A stretch of DNA of 42,853 nucleotides from a bacterium (GTDB taxonomy: Bacteria; Patescibacteriota; Minisyncoccia; Minisyncoccales; UBA10102), in contig JAQBTT010000003.1 in the NCBI GenBank assembly GCA_027624865.1, positions 1-42,853 on the forward strand. Reading direction: 5' to 3'. A program made the position numbers and the translations under genes. Positions 17,501 through 27,903 of this stretch are shown here, in pieces. Position 1 is the first letter of the stretch. Each line of letters opens with the position of its first letter. The notes under the pieces are model-generated. The model saw nothing but the letters and a program-made list of their open reading frames with translations. It did no database searches and was not told where the DNA came from.

Positions 17501-20500
17501 ATGAGAGTAACTGATCTTGAATCCATACGAATAAGGTTAGCTTCTCCAGAAAATGTTCTGGCGTGGTCTTTTGGTGAGGTTACAAAACCTGAAACTATTA
17601 ACTATCGTACGCAACGCTCAGAGAAAGAGGGATTGTTTGATGAACGTATCTTTGGACCAGAAAAGGACTATGAATGTTCTTGTGGGAAATACCGAAAAAT
17701 CAGGTACAAAGGTGTTGTATGTGATAGGTGCGGAGTTGAAGTTACAAAGTCTTCTGTGCGGCGCGAAAGAATGGGGCATATCACATTAGCTTCACCTTGC
17801 TCTCATATTTGGTTCTTGCGAGGACTTCCTTCTCGTATGGGGTTGGTTCTGGATATTCCAGCAGCATCTTTGGAGCGTGTCATTTATTTTGCTTCCTACA
17901 TCATCACTGAGGTAAATGAAGAGGAGAAACAAAAAGCAGCGCAAGAGATTGAGGAAGAGTTTAAACGAAAAACAAAAGGACAATCAGATGAGGACAAAAA
18001 AATCATAAAAGAAGCAAAAGACAAGGCAAAGGATGAGCTGAAAGGATTTGTGAAGATGAAGATTATTTCAGAAGCTGAGTATCAAAACCTTTCTTTAAAA
18101 TATGGTCAGGTTTTTGAGGCAGGAACGGGAGCTGAAGCACTACGGAAAATCTTTGAGGAGGTGGATCTAAAGAAACTGCTTACTCAAGTAAAAAAAGATT
18201 TACTCACTGCAAGTACGCAAGCAAAGCGTAAGCTTTTGCTGCGCCTTCGTTTGTTGCAAGGTATGATTGAGGCAGAGATTCGTCCCGAATGGATGTTCAT
18301 GACACATTTGCCAGTTTTGCCTCCTGATTTGCGTCCCATGGTGCAATTGGATGGAGGAAGGTATGCATCCTCTGATTTAAATGATTTGTATCGTAGAGTT
18401 ATTAACCGAAACAATCGATTAAAATACCTACTTGAGATTGGAGCACCAGACGTAATTGTGCGAAATGAAAAGAGGATGCTGCAAGAAGCAGTGGATGCTT
18501 TGATTGATAACTCCATGAGAAAAGGACAGATGACTCAGGCAACAACTGGGGGACGCCGTTTGCTTAAATCTTTAGCTGACATGCTCAAGGGAAAGCAGGG
18601 AAGATTCAGACAAAACCTTCTTGGAAAGCGTGTAGATTACTCAGGGCGTTCAGTAATTGTAGTTGGACCCACGATGTCTTTAAATAACGTGGGATTACCA
18701 AAACATATGGCGCTTGAGCTTTTCAAACCCTTTGTTATCAATCAGATTCTAGAGAAGGAACTTGCGTTCAATGTGAGGGGAGCAAATCGTCTCATTGAAC
18801 AAAAGACTGATGATGTGTGGGCAATCTTGGAAGATGTGGTAAAAGACAAACCTGTACTTTTAAACCGTGCTCCTACTTTGCACCGCTTGGGAATTCAGGC
18901 ATTTTACCCTCAGCTTGTAGAAGGAGAGGCAATTCGTTTACATCCCTTGGTATGTCCTGCGTTCAATGCGGACTTTGATGGAGATCAGATGGCAGTGCAT
19001 GTTCCACTATCCAAGGAGGCACAAAAAGAAGCAAAAGATCTTATGCTATCATCTCAAAATCTACTCAAGCCAGCTACTGGAAGTCCAGTGGCCGGCCCCA
19101 GGCAAGACATGGTGCTTGGATGTTACTATCTTTCGGGACTTGACAAGGAGCAAAAGGAAGTGAAACAAAATTTTGGTAGTACACAAGAGGCAATGCTTGC
19201 AATGGAAGCTGGTGTTGTAGGGATTCGAGAACTTGCGAATGTTCGTCTTGCAAAAAATTGGGGAGGTGATGGAGTTTCGCTTACCCAAACCACAGTAGGA
19301 AGAATTATCTTTAACGAATCTTTGCCTACAGGATTTCCTTTTGTGAACGACCAAATTAACGCAAAGAAAATGGAGCGGTTGGTGGCAGATATTATTAAAG
19401 ATTACCCTGCCATAGAAGCTCCTGATATGTTGGATAAAATAAAAGAGCTTGGGTTTGAATACGCAACCAAGTCAGGAATAACTTGGGGAATGGATGACCT
19501 TATCGTTCCTCCAGAGAAAGCAGGATTACTCAAAGAAGCAGATAAGGAGGTTGAGGTTATTGATTCACATTTTGCAAAGGGATTTCTTTCCAAAGAGGAG
19601 AGATCTAGCAAGGTTATTGAAATTTGGCAGAGAGTAAAGTCTAGCATTGAGAAGCTCGTACCAAAGACATTACCAGAAGGTGGTTCTGTGTTTTCTATTA
19701 TTGATTCTGGCGCAAGAGGTTCTTGGTCACAACCCGTACAGATGGCAGGAATGAAAGGGTTGGTGATAAACCCGGCTGGACGTATTATTGAGCTCCCTGT
19801 TACCAGTTCCTTTAAGGAAGGGTTTAACGTGCTGGAATACTTTATCTCAACGCATGGTGCACGAAAGGGAACTGCAGATACTGCACTTCGAACTTCTACT
19901 GCTGGATACCTAACTCGTCGTCTTATTGATGTTTCACATGATGCCTTAATAACGTTACATGACTGTAAAGATACCATTGGCATTATTGCTTCAAAAGACG
20001 AGGCTGAAGAGCTTGGGCAAAATATTGCTTTAAAGCTCGCTGGACGTATGTCGCTTCAAGATATAAAGGGAATCGTAAAGAAAGGAGAATACATTGATTG
20101 GGATATGGCGCAGAAAATAGGAGAGAAGGAAGATGTAAACGAAATTCAAGTTCGCTCTCCTTTGTCTTGCAAATCAATTCGTGGACTATGTCAGCGATGT
20201 TACGGGTGGGATATGGGAAGAAACGAGGAAGTTGAGATTGGAGCAGCCGTTGGTATTGTAGCTGCACAATCCATTGGAGAGCCTGGAACTCAATTAACCA
20301 TGAGAACGTTCCACACTGGTGGTGTTGCTGGAGGTGGGGATATTACACAAGGTCTTCCTCGAGTGGAAGAGATTTTTGAGGGAAGAGTTCCTTCAGGAAG
20401 AGCAGTGGTCTCAGGACTTGATGGAAAGGTAATAGAAATTAGCGCTGATGGTCTGGTAAAAGTTCAAGGGAAAGATCTTGATGCAAAAGCAAAAAAGGAA

Positions 20501-21052
20501 GAAGTGTTTGAGTATCAGATTCCAGCAAAAATGGCTTTATGGGTAAAGACTGGAGATTTGGTAACAAAAGGACAGCAACTTTGTGAAGGACATCTTGAGC
20601 TTCAAGAAATCTTTGCTTTAACAGGAAAAGACAGGGCTGCAAAGTATATTGTAAGAGAGGTGCAAAATATTTATAGCTCGCAAGGTGCTTCTATTCATGA
20701 CAAGCACATTGAAACTATCACGCGTCAGATGTTCTCTCGAGTACGAATTAAGGATTCTGGTGATACGAAATTCACCGAGGGTGAAATCTTGGAGCGAGCT
20801 ATATTGCTTGAAGAAAATGATAGAGTCAAAAAGCTTGACAAGAAAGGAGCTGAAGCGACGCAACTTCTTTTAGGTATTTCAAAGATTGCTCTCACTACAG
20901 ATAGCTTTTTGTCCTCTGCTTCTTTCCAGGAAACTTCCCGTGTTTTGATTAAGGCTGCTATGGAAGGGAAGGAGGATCACTTGCGAGGACTAAAAGAGAA
21001 TGTAATTATTGGAAAACTTATCCCAGCTGGAACGGGGTATAAACAGAAATAG
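17501..21052 (+). CDS. rpoC: DNA-directed RNA polymerase subunit beta'
   Basis: CSCGKYRKIRYKGVVCDRCGVEV zinc motif, NADFDGDQMAVH, GEPGTQLTMRTFHTGGVA. Confidence 0.98.
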   Translation: MRVTDLESIRIRLASPENVLAWSFGEVTKPETINYRTQRSEKEGLFDERIFGPEKDYECSCGKYRKIRYKGVVCDRCGVEVTKSSVRRERMGHITLASPCSHIWFLRGLPSRMGLVLDIPAASLERVIYFASYIITEVNEEEKQKAAQEIEEEFKRKTKGQSDEDKKIIKEAKDKAKDELKGFVKMKIISEAEYQNLSLKYGQVFEAGTGAEALRKIFEEVDLKKLLTQVKKDLLTASTQAKRKLLLRLRLLQGMIEAEIRPEWMFMTHLPVLPPDLRPMVQLDGGRYASSDLNDLYRRVINRNNRLKYLLEIGAPDVIVRNEKRMLQEAVDALIDNSMRKGQMTQATTGGRRLLKSLADMLKGKQGRFRQNLLGKRVDYSGRSVIVVGPTMSLNNVGLPKHMALELFKPFVINQILEKELAFNVRGANRLIEQKTDDVWAILEDVVKDKPVLLNRAPTLHRLGIQAFYPQLVEGEAIRLHPLVCPAFNADFDGDQMAVHVPLSKEAQKEAKDLMLSSQNLLKPATGSPVAGPRQDMVLGCYYLSGLDKEQKEVKQNFGSTQEAMLAMEAGVVGIRELANVRLAKNWGGDGVSLTQTTVGRIIFNESLPTGFPFVNDQINAKKMERLVADIIKDYPAIEAPDMLDKIKELGFEYATKSGITWGMDDLIVPPEKAGLLKEADKEVEVIDSHFAKGFLSKEERSSKVIEIWQRVKSSIEKLVPKTLPEGGSVFSIIDSGARGSWSQPVQMAGMKGLVINPAGRIIELPVTSSFKEGFNVLEYFISTHGARKGTADTALRTSTAGYLTRRLIDVSHDALITLHDCKDTIGIIASKDEAEELGQNIALKLAGRMSLQDIKGIVKKGEYIDWDMAQKIGEKEDVNEIQVRSPLSCKSIRGLCQRCYGWDMGRNEEVEIGAAVGIVAAQSIGEPGTQLTMRTFHTGGVAGGGDITQGLPRVEEIFEGRVPSGRAVVSGLDGKVIEISADGLVKVQGKDLDAKAKKEEVFEYQIPAKMALWVKTGDLVTKGQQLCEGHLELQEIFALTGKDRAAKYIVREVQNIYSSQGASIHDKHIETITRQMFSRVRIKDSGDTKFTEGEILERAILLEENDRVKKLDKKGAEATQLLLGISKIALTTDSFLSSASFQETSRVLIKAAMEGKEDHLRGLKENVIIGKLIPAGTGYKQK

Positions 21053-21055
21053 ATC

Positions 21056-21105
21056 ATCAAAAAATCGCCTTTCTGGGGTATGTGTCAAGCCGGCGATTTT
21101 TTGAT
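21056..21105 (+). terminator. Rho-independent (possibly bidirectional) terminator after rpoC
   Basis: ATCAAAAAATCGCC ... GGCGATTTTTTGAT, 14-bp perfect stem ending in a T tract. Confidence 0.8.
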
Positions 21106-21179
21106 GCTATAGGTTGGGGATAATCAGGCCTTGATTTCTTCTGCTAGCAAAACGTAACTCTGTATGATATACTGATGGT

Positions 21180-21494
21180 ATGAAGCATGAAGCGTGCAGT
21201 CGATTTCCAAGACATTTTCAGGGTTTATTGTGGTCCAAACCCATAGAGAAGCTCGATCTTACAAAAGATAAGGTGTATATTATTCACCAGATTTTAGCTT
21301 TTGGTTCTTTTGAAGATATTAAAGTTCTTTTTCGTCTCTACTCAAAAAAAGAAATTCGCACAGTTTTCACACATTATCCAAAACAGATATACAAAGCTGC
21401 AATGTTTTCTTTCGTAAAGAATTTTATCCTCGGCCTAAAAGATACTATTTTAAATTCCCAGCGCTATGTTCAAGCTTCAGTGGGAAACAATTGA
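21180..21494 (+). CDS. Small DUF6922-like protein, candidate antitoxin partner
   Basis: PRHFQGLLWSKPIEKLDLTKDKVYIIHQILAFGSFEDIKVLFRLYSKKEIRTVF matches my recollection of the family pattern (FW...kldl..dk..ii..il..G....i..l...Y....i). Confidence 0.55.
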   Translation: MKHEACSRFPRHFQGLLWSKPIEKLDLTKDKVYIIHQILAFGSFEDIKVLFRLYSKKEIRTVFTHYPKQIYKAAMFSFVKNFILGLKDTILNSQRYVQASVGNN

Positions 21495-21613
21495 AGAGTC
21501 ACAACGAAAGGCCCTTGCCTCGCTCAAGGAGTTTTCCTCGGTGGAGGTGCGCTTGCGCCAGACAAAGTGACGAGATTTTTTAAACAGGAAATGAAAAAAC
21601 TCAACGTATTGTA
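21466..21613 (+). pseudogene. Remnant of AbiEii/AbiGii-type nucleotidyltransferase toxin
   Basis: MFKLQWETIEESQRKALASLKEF, then a frameshift to FLGGGALAPDKVTRFFKQEMKKLNVL*. Looks like the N-terminal G-G-x-A-L-A motif joined to a C-terminal tail. Confidence 0.5.
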
Positions 21614-21671
21614 AGGAATTTCCGTGTTAAAGACTCGCCTTTTTGGTGATTTTTTAGTATAATATTACAAC

Positions 21672-23852
21672 GTGGCAAAAAAGAAACGAAGCAAAAAAAG
21701 TGGTACTCAAGGAGGGTTAAACATTCATGTTCCAGATGACGCAAAGCGCAAAATAGCGGGTGTATTGTTTTTTGTTGTCGCCCTTATCTTCACCTTTTCA
21801 TTTTTCCAAATGGCAGGCAGTGCTGGATCACTGCTGTTTTCTGCAGGAACATTCCTCATTGGAAAGGCGGTATTCTTAATCCCGCTATTTTTGGTAATTG
21901 GAGGATTGATATTTTTTGGAATGCGCTATTGGGGGCTCTGGCAGGTGTTGATTGCTTTAGCTCTTTTGTTTTTGGGTACTGGAGGAATCCTCGGGGTTAT
22001 GGCTCGTTCGCAAGAATTAGATATTCAAGAGGTAGGAGGGTGGCTTGGATTTTTAGTTTCCTGGCCTGTGTTTCTTGCTTTTGGATTTTGGGTAGGAGAA
22101 ATCATCTTTGGAGCGCTTGTTGCGGTTTCAGGTATTATCTTTTGGCAACTGCTGGACCATGAAAAAATTAAAGAGTCTTCGTTCACGCAAGGAGCAAAGG
22201 AGAAAGTAAAGAAGATTTTTGAGTCAAAGCTTGATGTAAAATCCATAGAAGATGAGGAGGAATTACAGATAGAGGAGCAAGGGAAACAGCAAGAAGAGGA
22301 CAAGGAAGAGAAGTTTTCCGGCAAAAAGAAAGAGGAGAAGGATAGGAATTTTCAACCTCTACCTTTGGCTGGGAATTATAAATTTCCTCCTTCTGATATC
22401 TTGGAAGCAGAAACTGGAACTCCTAATGCAGGAGACATTAAGGTGTATTCTGCGATTATTAAAAAGACGATGGCCAACTTTGATATTTCAGTAGAGATTT
22501 CTGAGGTGAATATTGGGCCTGCAGTTACTCAGTATGCGTTTAAACCTGCTGAGGGGGTAAAGCTCTCGCGCATTACTGCTCTTGCAAATGACTTAGCACT
22601 GTCTTTGGCAGCACACCCAATTCGTATTGAAGCCCCCATTCCAGGAAGGTCTCTTGTTGGAATTGAAATCCCAAACAAGGCGCGTACCACGGTTCGTCTG
22701 CGTACGCTCATTGAAAATCCAAAGTTTAAAAGTTCCACCGATACACTGCTTATGTCCTTTGGAAAGGATGTTGCAGGAAATGCTGTATTTACGGATTTAG
22801 CTCGCATGCCCCATCTCTTGGTTGCAGGAGCCACAGGGACTGGGAAGACAATTGCTTTAAGTAACCTTATCTTAAGCCTCATCTATCGTAACTCGCCATC
22901 AAACCTTAGGTTCATTTTAATTGATCCAAAACGCGTAGAATTCCCTATATACAACGATTTACCACACTTGCTCACCCCAGTCATTTTGGATCCACAACGC
23001 GCTATAAACGCCTTAAAATGGCTTGTAAAGGAGATGGAGCGGAGGTTTCAAGTGCTCGCTGAGGCAAAGGTGAGAGATATTGGCAGTTACCATGTATTTT
23101 GGGAGCAGGAGCAACAAAAGAAGAAAAAGCAAAAGGACGAGGAAGAAACAGAGCAAATGCCCTACATTGTTGTTATCATTGATGAGCTCGCTGATTTAAT
23201 GGCCTCTCGCGGGAAAGAGGTTGAAGCCCTTATTGTACGACTTGCGCAGATGGCGCGAGCCGTAGGTATTCATTTGGTTCTGGCAACCCAACGTCCTTCT
23301 GTTGAGGTTATCACAGGACTTATTAAAGCCAATGTGACAGGGCGTATTGCTTTGCAGGTTGCTTCTCAAATAGATTCAAGAACTATTTTAGATGCAGCTG
23401 GCGCAGAAAAGCTTTTGGGAAGAGGAGATATGCTATTTACTTCTGCTGAATTTTCGCGCCCAAAGAGAATTCAAGGTGCCTACATATCAGACAAGGATGT
23501 AAAGAATGTAGTGGAGTGGATTTTAAAGAATACGAAGAATTTTGTGCGAGAGGAAATTGCAGAGGACGAACTTGAGAAATCAACTGGCGGGAGCACTGAT
23601 GGCGGTGGTGCATTTGGAGATGATGATGCTTTGTATGAGGAAGCAAAGCAGGTAGTTATAGAAGCTAAGAAAGCATCGGCATCTTTGCTCCAAAGACGTC
23701 TGAAAGTTGGGTATGCAAGAGCGGCGCGCCTTTTGGATATCTTGGAAGATAGAGGAGTGATTGGACCAGGAGAAGGAGCAAAGCCAAGAGAGGTGTATGC
23801 AAGTGCTTCTCAGGAAGAGAGTAAAGGAGCATCAGATTGGTTTAGTCCTTAG
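21672..23852 (+). CDS. ftsK: DNA translocase FtsK/SpoIIIE family
   Basis: N-terminal TM segments, Walker A GATGTGKTIALSN, IVVIIDELADLM, C-terminal winged-helix gamma-like domain. Confidence 0.95.
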   Translation: MAKKKRSKKSGTQGGLNIHVPDDAKRKIAGVLFFVVALIFTFSFFQMAGSAGSLLFSAGTFLIGKAVFLIPLFLVIGGLIFFGMRYWGLWQVLIALALLFLGTGGILGVMARSQELDIQEVGGWLGFLVSWPVFLAFGFWVGEIIFGALVAVSGIIFWQLLDHEKIKESSFTQGAKEKVKKIFESKLDVKSIEDEEELQIEEQGKQQEEDKEEKFSGKKKEEKDRNFQPLPLAGNYKFPPSDILEAETGTPNAGDIKVYSAIIKKTMANFDISVEISEVNIGPAVTQYAFKPAEGVKLSRITALANDLALSLAAHPIRIEAPIPGRSLVGIEIPNKARTTVRLRTLIENPKFKSSTDTLLMSFGKDVAGNAVFTDLARMPHLLVAGATGTGKTIALSNLILSLIYRNSPSNLRFILIDPKRVEFPIYNDLPHLLTPVILDPQRAINALKWLVKEMERRFQVLAEAKVRDIGSYHVFWEQEQQKKKKQKDEEETEQMPYIVVIIDELADLMASRGKEVEALIVRLAQMARAVGIHLVLATQRPSVEVITGLIKANVTGRIALQVASQIDSRTILDAAGAEKLLGRGDMLFTSAEFSRPKRIQGAYISDKDVKNVVEWILKNTKNFVREEIAEDELEKSTGGSTDGGGAFGDDDALYEEAKQVVIEAKKASASLLQRRLKVGYARAARLLDILEDRGVIGPGEGAKPREVYASASQEESKGASDWFSP

Positions 23853-23865
23853 TCTGTGCTATATT

Positions 23866-24000
23866 GAAATCTCAAATCCCAAATAACAAATTACAAACAA
23901 ATAACAATGACCAAAATTACAAATCAAAAACTAGAACCGTTTGGAATTTTGAATTTTTTTGTAATTTGGTGCTTGAAATTTGTAATTTCTTTTACGAAGT
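23866..24000. repeat. Imperfect inverted AT-rich repeat block between ftsK and recA
   Basis: aaatcccaaataacaaattacaaacaaataacaatgacc ... aattttgaatttttttgtaatttggtgcttgaaatttgtaattt. Confidence 0.65.
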
Positions 24001-24009
24001 AAAAGCTAT

Positions 24010-25023
24010 ATGGCAAAAAAGAAACAAGAACCAAAGGAGCTTGCAGACTTGCAAGAAGCGATAGATGAGATTAAGCAGAGGTTTGGCGAAGGAGCCATCA
24101 TGCGACTTTCAGAAGCAAAAGCCATGGATGTTGAGGTTGTCTCAACAGGGTCAGTTTCCATTGACCTTGCTTTGGGGGCAGGAGGGCTCCCCAAAGGACG
24201 TGTTATTGAAATCTATGGCCCGGAAGCTTCTGGAAAAACTACGTTGGCACTCCATACTATTGCAGAAGCCCAAAAGAAAGGAGGGGTGGGAGCATTTATT
24301 GACGCGGAACACGCCTTAGATCCTGACTATGCAAAGAGAATTGGGGTGAATGTAAATGAGCTTTTAATTTCGCAACCAGATTCTGGTGAGCAGGCTCTGC
24401 AGATTTTAGAAACGCTTGTGCGCTCAGGAGAGGTTGATGTGATTGTTATTGATTCTGTTGCAGCTTTAACTCCCAAAAGTGAGATTGCAGGGGAAATGGG
24501 AGAGTTTCCAGTTGGTTTGCAGGCAAGGCTCATGTCTTCAGCATTGAGAAAACTTTCTGCTATTGTTTCAAAGAAAACAACAACCGTTATTTTCATCAAT
24601 CAGATTCGAATGAAGATTGGGGTGATGTTTGGAAATCCAGAAACTACGCCAGGAGGACTTGCATTGAAATTCTACTCTTCTGTTCGTATTGAGCTAAGAC
24701 GCATAGCGCAGTTAAAATCCGGAGATCAAATTATAGGGAATCGTGTTCGAGCAAAAATTGTAAAAAACAAAGTAGCACCACCTTTTAAAACTGCTGAATT
24801 TGATATCTACTACAATGAGGGTATTTCTGCCACGGCAGATTTGTTGAACGCGGGTCTGAAAGAAGAAATAGTTACAAAAGCAGGTTCCTGGCTTCAGTAT
24901 AATGATGCAAAGCTAGGGCAAGGCATGGAGGGCGCAAGAAAGTTTCTTGCAGAGAACCCAAAAATAGCAAAAGAGATTCGCGCAAAATTACTGGGACTTA
25001 GCGGAAGCGGAAAGCAGTCCTAG
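24010..25023 (+). CDS. recA: Recombinase RecA
   Basis: [52 protein letters not shown]. Confidence 0.98.
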   Translation: MAKKKQEPKELADLQEAIDEIKQRFGEGAIMRLSEAKAMDVEVVSTGSVSIDLALGAGGLPKGRVIEIYGPEASGKTTLALHTIAEAQKKGGVGAFIDAEHALDPDYAKRIGVNVNELLISQPDSGEQALQILETLVRSGEVDVIVIDSVAALTPKSEIAGEMGEFPVGLQARLMSSALRKLSAIVSKKTTTVIFINQIRMKIGVMFGNPETTPGGLALKFYSSVRIELRRIAQLKSGDQIIGNRVRAKIVKNKVAPPFKTAEFDIYYNEGISATADLLNAGLKEEIVTKAGSWLQYNDAKLGQGMEGARKFLAENPKIAKEIRAKLLGLSGSGKQS

Positions 25024-25191
25024 GTGACGAGCTCTCTTTACTGCTTTTGCTACGCGACGCTGATGAGTAGAGCATAGTCCTGTTTTTGTTTTAGGACGTA
25101 TCTTTCCCATTCCTGAAACGTAGGTTCGAAAGAGTTGAGTCTCTTTAAAATCAATCTCTTTGACATTCTTTTTACACAAATAACATTCCAT
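24988..25191 (-). CDS. rpsR: 30S ribosomal protein bS18
   Basis: [63 protein letters not shown] at 25191. Confidence 0.92.
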   Translation of the reverse strand: MECYLCKKNVKEIDFKETQLFRTYVSGMGKIRPKTKTGLCSTHQRRVAKAVKRARHLGLLSASAKSQ

Positions 25192-25202
25192 AATTTGTTC
25201 GC

Positions 25203-25294
25203 TTGCGCTCACTATCGCTGATTAATACGGATTAAGCTGATTAATGCTGATAAAATTATCCGCATAAATCTGTAGAATCAGCATAAATCCGCGA
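25203..25294. repeat. Imperfect repeat block (attaatacggattaagctgattaatgctgat...aatcagcataaatccgcg) between ssb and rpsR
   Basis: Repeated and inverted gctgatt/aatcagc units. Confidence 0.6.
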
Positions 25295-25765
<471 letters not shown>

Positions 25766-25910
25766 TTATTCAAGAGCGGAGCGATTGATATAAACGAGTA
25801 TGACCCCGCCCTCTTAGCTTTATTTATTTATGTTGACGACCCGTAAAAGATGTTTTCTTAAGGAGTTTTTCTTACGCATACAGTGTAGAGGGCGGGGTTC
25901 CACTTGGAAG

Positions 25911-26327
25911 CTACACTTCCTCGCGGAAGATTTCTGCTAACCTTTTATCAATATCTTCCAGCTCTACTTTTTCAAGTTCTGTTGGCTCTTTTACTATTGC
26001 GGCCACAACAGTTTTTAGAATAGTTCGTTCCTTTGCTTTGCCAGGGGCATAGGAGAGCAAGGTGAATCTGAGGATGCTCTCTTTTTCTCTCAATTTCTTA
26101 TCCATAACCTCAATTTTTTGAGGGTCTATGGTGAATTTTATCACAGCAAGTCGTGCCTCAGCGTGCTTTTTAACAGGAGCAAGAAGAGCACGTTTTCCCT
26201 TACTATCTTGACTTGTAATCAAAGCACCCTCATCTTGAAGCATAGATGATATTTCTCCCAAAAGTCCCTGCAGTTCAGACTCCACTACATCTGTCCTGAG
26301 GAGCAGTGTAAGCTCATAGTTTCTCAT
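25911..26327 (-). CDS. rpsF: 30S ribosomal protein bS6
   Basis: MRNYELTLLLRTDVVESELQGLL...RFTLLSYAPGK; canonical rpsF-ssb-rpsR order. Confidence 0.92.
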   Translation of the reverse strand: MRNYELTLLLRTDVVESELQGLLGEISSMLQDEGALITSQDSKGKRALLAPVKKHAEARLAVIKFTIDPQKIEVMDKKLREKESILRFTLLSYAPGKAKERTILKTVVAAIVKEPTELEKVELEDIDKRLAEIFREEV

Positions 26328-26357
26328 ATATTTGATATCATGGTACTATATGTGGCA

Positions 26358-27842
26358 ATGAAAGTCAATCCTACTGTTTTTCGAGAATATGATATCCGAG
26401 GCATTGCTGGAGAAAAGTATTCTGCTAAGGAAATCGCAACTTATGAGAAATGGTATGGTCCTTTTCCTGGTATCACTCTTACTCCAGAGGTAGTTTTGAA
26501 TATTGGAAAGGCCTATGGAACTATTATTCGGCGAGCAGGAGGGAGTAAGGTAGTGGTGGGGTATGAGGTACGCCCACAAGCAGAGAAGTTAAGAGAGCCG
26601 TTTATTGAAGGAATACTCACCGCAGGGTGCAATGTCCTTGATGTGGATGTGGCGCTTACTCCTCTTATATATTTTGCTACTGCGTTTTGGAATCTTGATG
26701 GTGGAGTCAATATTACTGGCTCCCACAACATCTATTTTTATAATGGGTTTAAGCTAATGAAAAAAGATGTGTGGCCACTATTTGGCGCGGAGCTACAAGA
26801 GATGCGAGAAATGATAGAAAAAGAAGATTTTCTTGTGGAAAAGAAAGGTGAGCGTACCCCCTTTTTGGCGTTTCCTACGTATGAGGAATATATTATTTCC
26901 CACACAACGCTGCAGCGTTCACTGAAGATTGTTATTGATGCTGGAAATGGGTCAGCAGGAATCTTTGCTCCCGAACTTTTTCGGAAGCTTGGGTGTGAGG
27001 TTGTAGAGTTGTATTGTGAGCCTAATGCTCCTTTTCCTAATCATGATCCAGATCCAGAGAATCCTCATAATGTAGAGGACTTGGGGAAAAAAGTGCGAGA
27101 AGAGAAAGCCGATGTAGGGATTGCTTTTGATGCCGATGGTGATCGTGTGGGATTTGTGGATGAACAAGGGAGTTACATCCCAGCCGACCTTCCATTGTTA
27201 GTATTTGCAAAAGACGCCCTATTAAGAAATCCTGGGAAAAAGATACTCTTTGATACGAAATGTTCCCAGCTCTTAGAAGAGTTAGTCCCTCAATATGGCG
27301 GAGTGCCTTTTATGCATCGCACTGGTCATGCTCCAATTAAAAGAACCTTGAGAGAAGACTCTGAGGTTATTCTTGCAGGAGAGCAGGCAGCCCATTTTTA
27401 TTTTGTTGAAAATTATTTCAAAATTGATGATGGATTGTACGCTGCAGCAAAAATGCTTGAAATCTTCTCTTCTACAAAAGATTCTTTTTCTTCACTTTTT
27501 GCTGATATCCCACTTCGAGTGAGAACACCGGAGATAAAGCTTCCTTGCGTGGATGAAACAAAGTTTGAGGTAGTAAAGAGGATTACAAAAAATCTTAAGG
27601 AACATTATCCCTCTATTCTTCTTGATGGTATTCGTATCCAGGTTACAAAAACTGCGTGGGGGATTGTTCGAGCTTCCAATACCTCTCCGTATATCACCGT
27701 GCGTGTGGAAGGTATTTCTGAAGCCGAGGTTTTGCAGGTAAAGAATATTCTTGCAGATGAACTAGAAAAACACCCTGAAGTGCAGGATCAATTAAATAGA
27801 GAGAAGGTTGCGGTACTGGAGGGAAAGCTTGCTTGGGTATAA
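26358..27842 (+). CDS. Phosphomannomutase/phosphoglucomutase
   Basis: VFREYDIRGIAG, GGVNITGSHN, GIAFDADGDRVGFVDEQG, C-terminal RASNTSPYITVRVEG. Confidence 0.93.
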   Translation: MKVNPTVFREYDIRGIAGEKYSAKEIATYEKWYGPFPGITLTPEVVLNIGKAYGTIIRRAGGSKVVVGYEVRPQAEKLREPFIEGILTAGCNVLDVDVALTPLIYFATAFWNLDGGVNITGSHNIYFYNGFKLMKKDVWPLFGAELQEMREMIEKEDFLVEKKGERTPFLAFPTYEEYIISHTTLQRSLKIVIDAGNGSAGIFAPELFRKLGCEVVELYCEPNAPFPNHDPDPENPHNVEDLGKKVREEKADVGIAFDADGDRVGFVDEQGSYIPADLPLLVFAKDALLRNPGKKILFDTKCSQLLEELVPQYGGVPFMHRTGHAPIKRTLREDSEVILAGEQAAHFYFVENYFKIDDGLYAAAKMLEIFSSTKDSFSSLFADIPLRVRTPEIKLPCVDETKFEVVKRITKNLKEHYPSILLDGIRIQVTKTAWGIVRASNTSPYITVRVEGISEAEVLQVKNILADELEKHPEVQDQLNREKVAVLEGKLAWV

Positions 27843-27856
27843 TCAGCTTACTAGCT

Positions 27857-27887
27857 GGGCTAAAACCGTTTTAGCCCGTTTTAGCCC
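27857..27887. repeat. GGGCTAAAACCGTTTTAGCCC palindrome plus extra half-arm, upstream of RAYT-2
   Basis: Palindrome at 27857-27877 followed by GTTTTAGCCC. Confidence 0.93.
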
Positions 27888-27903
27888 TAATATTAAATAC
27901 ATT

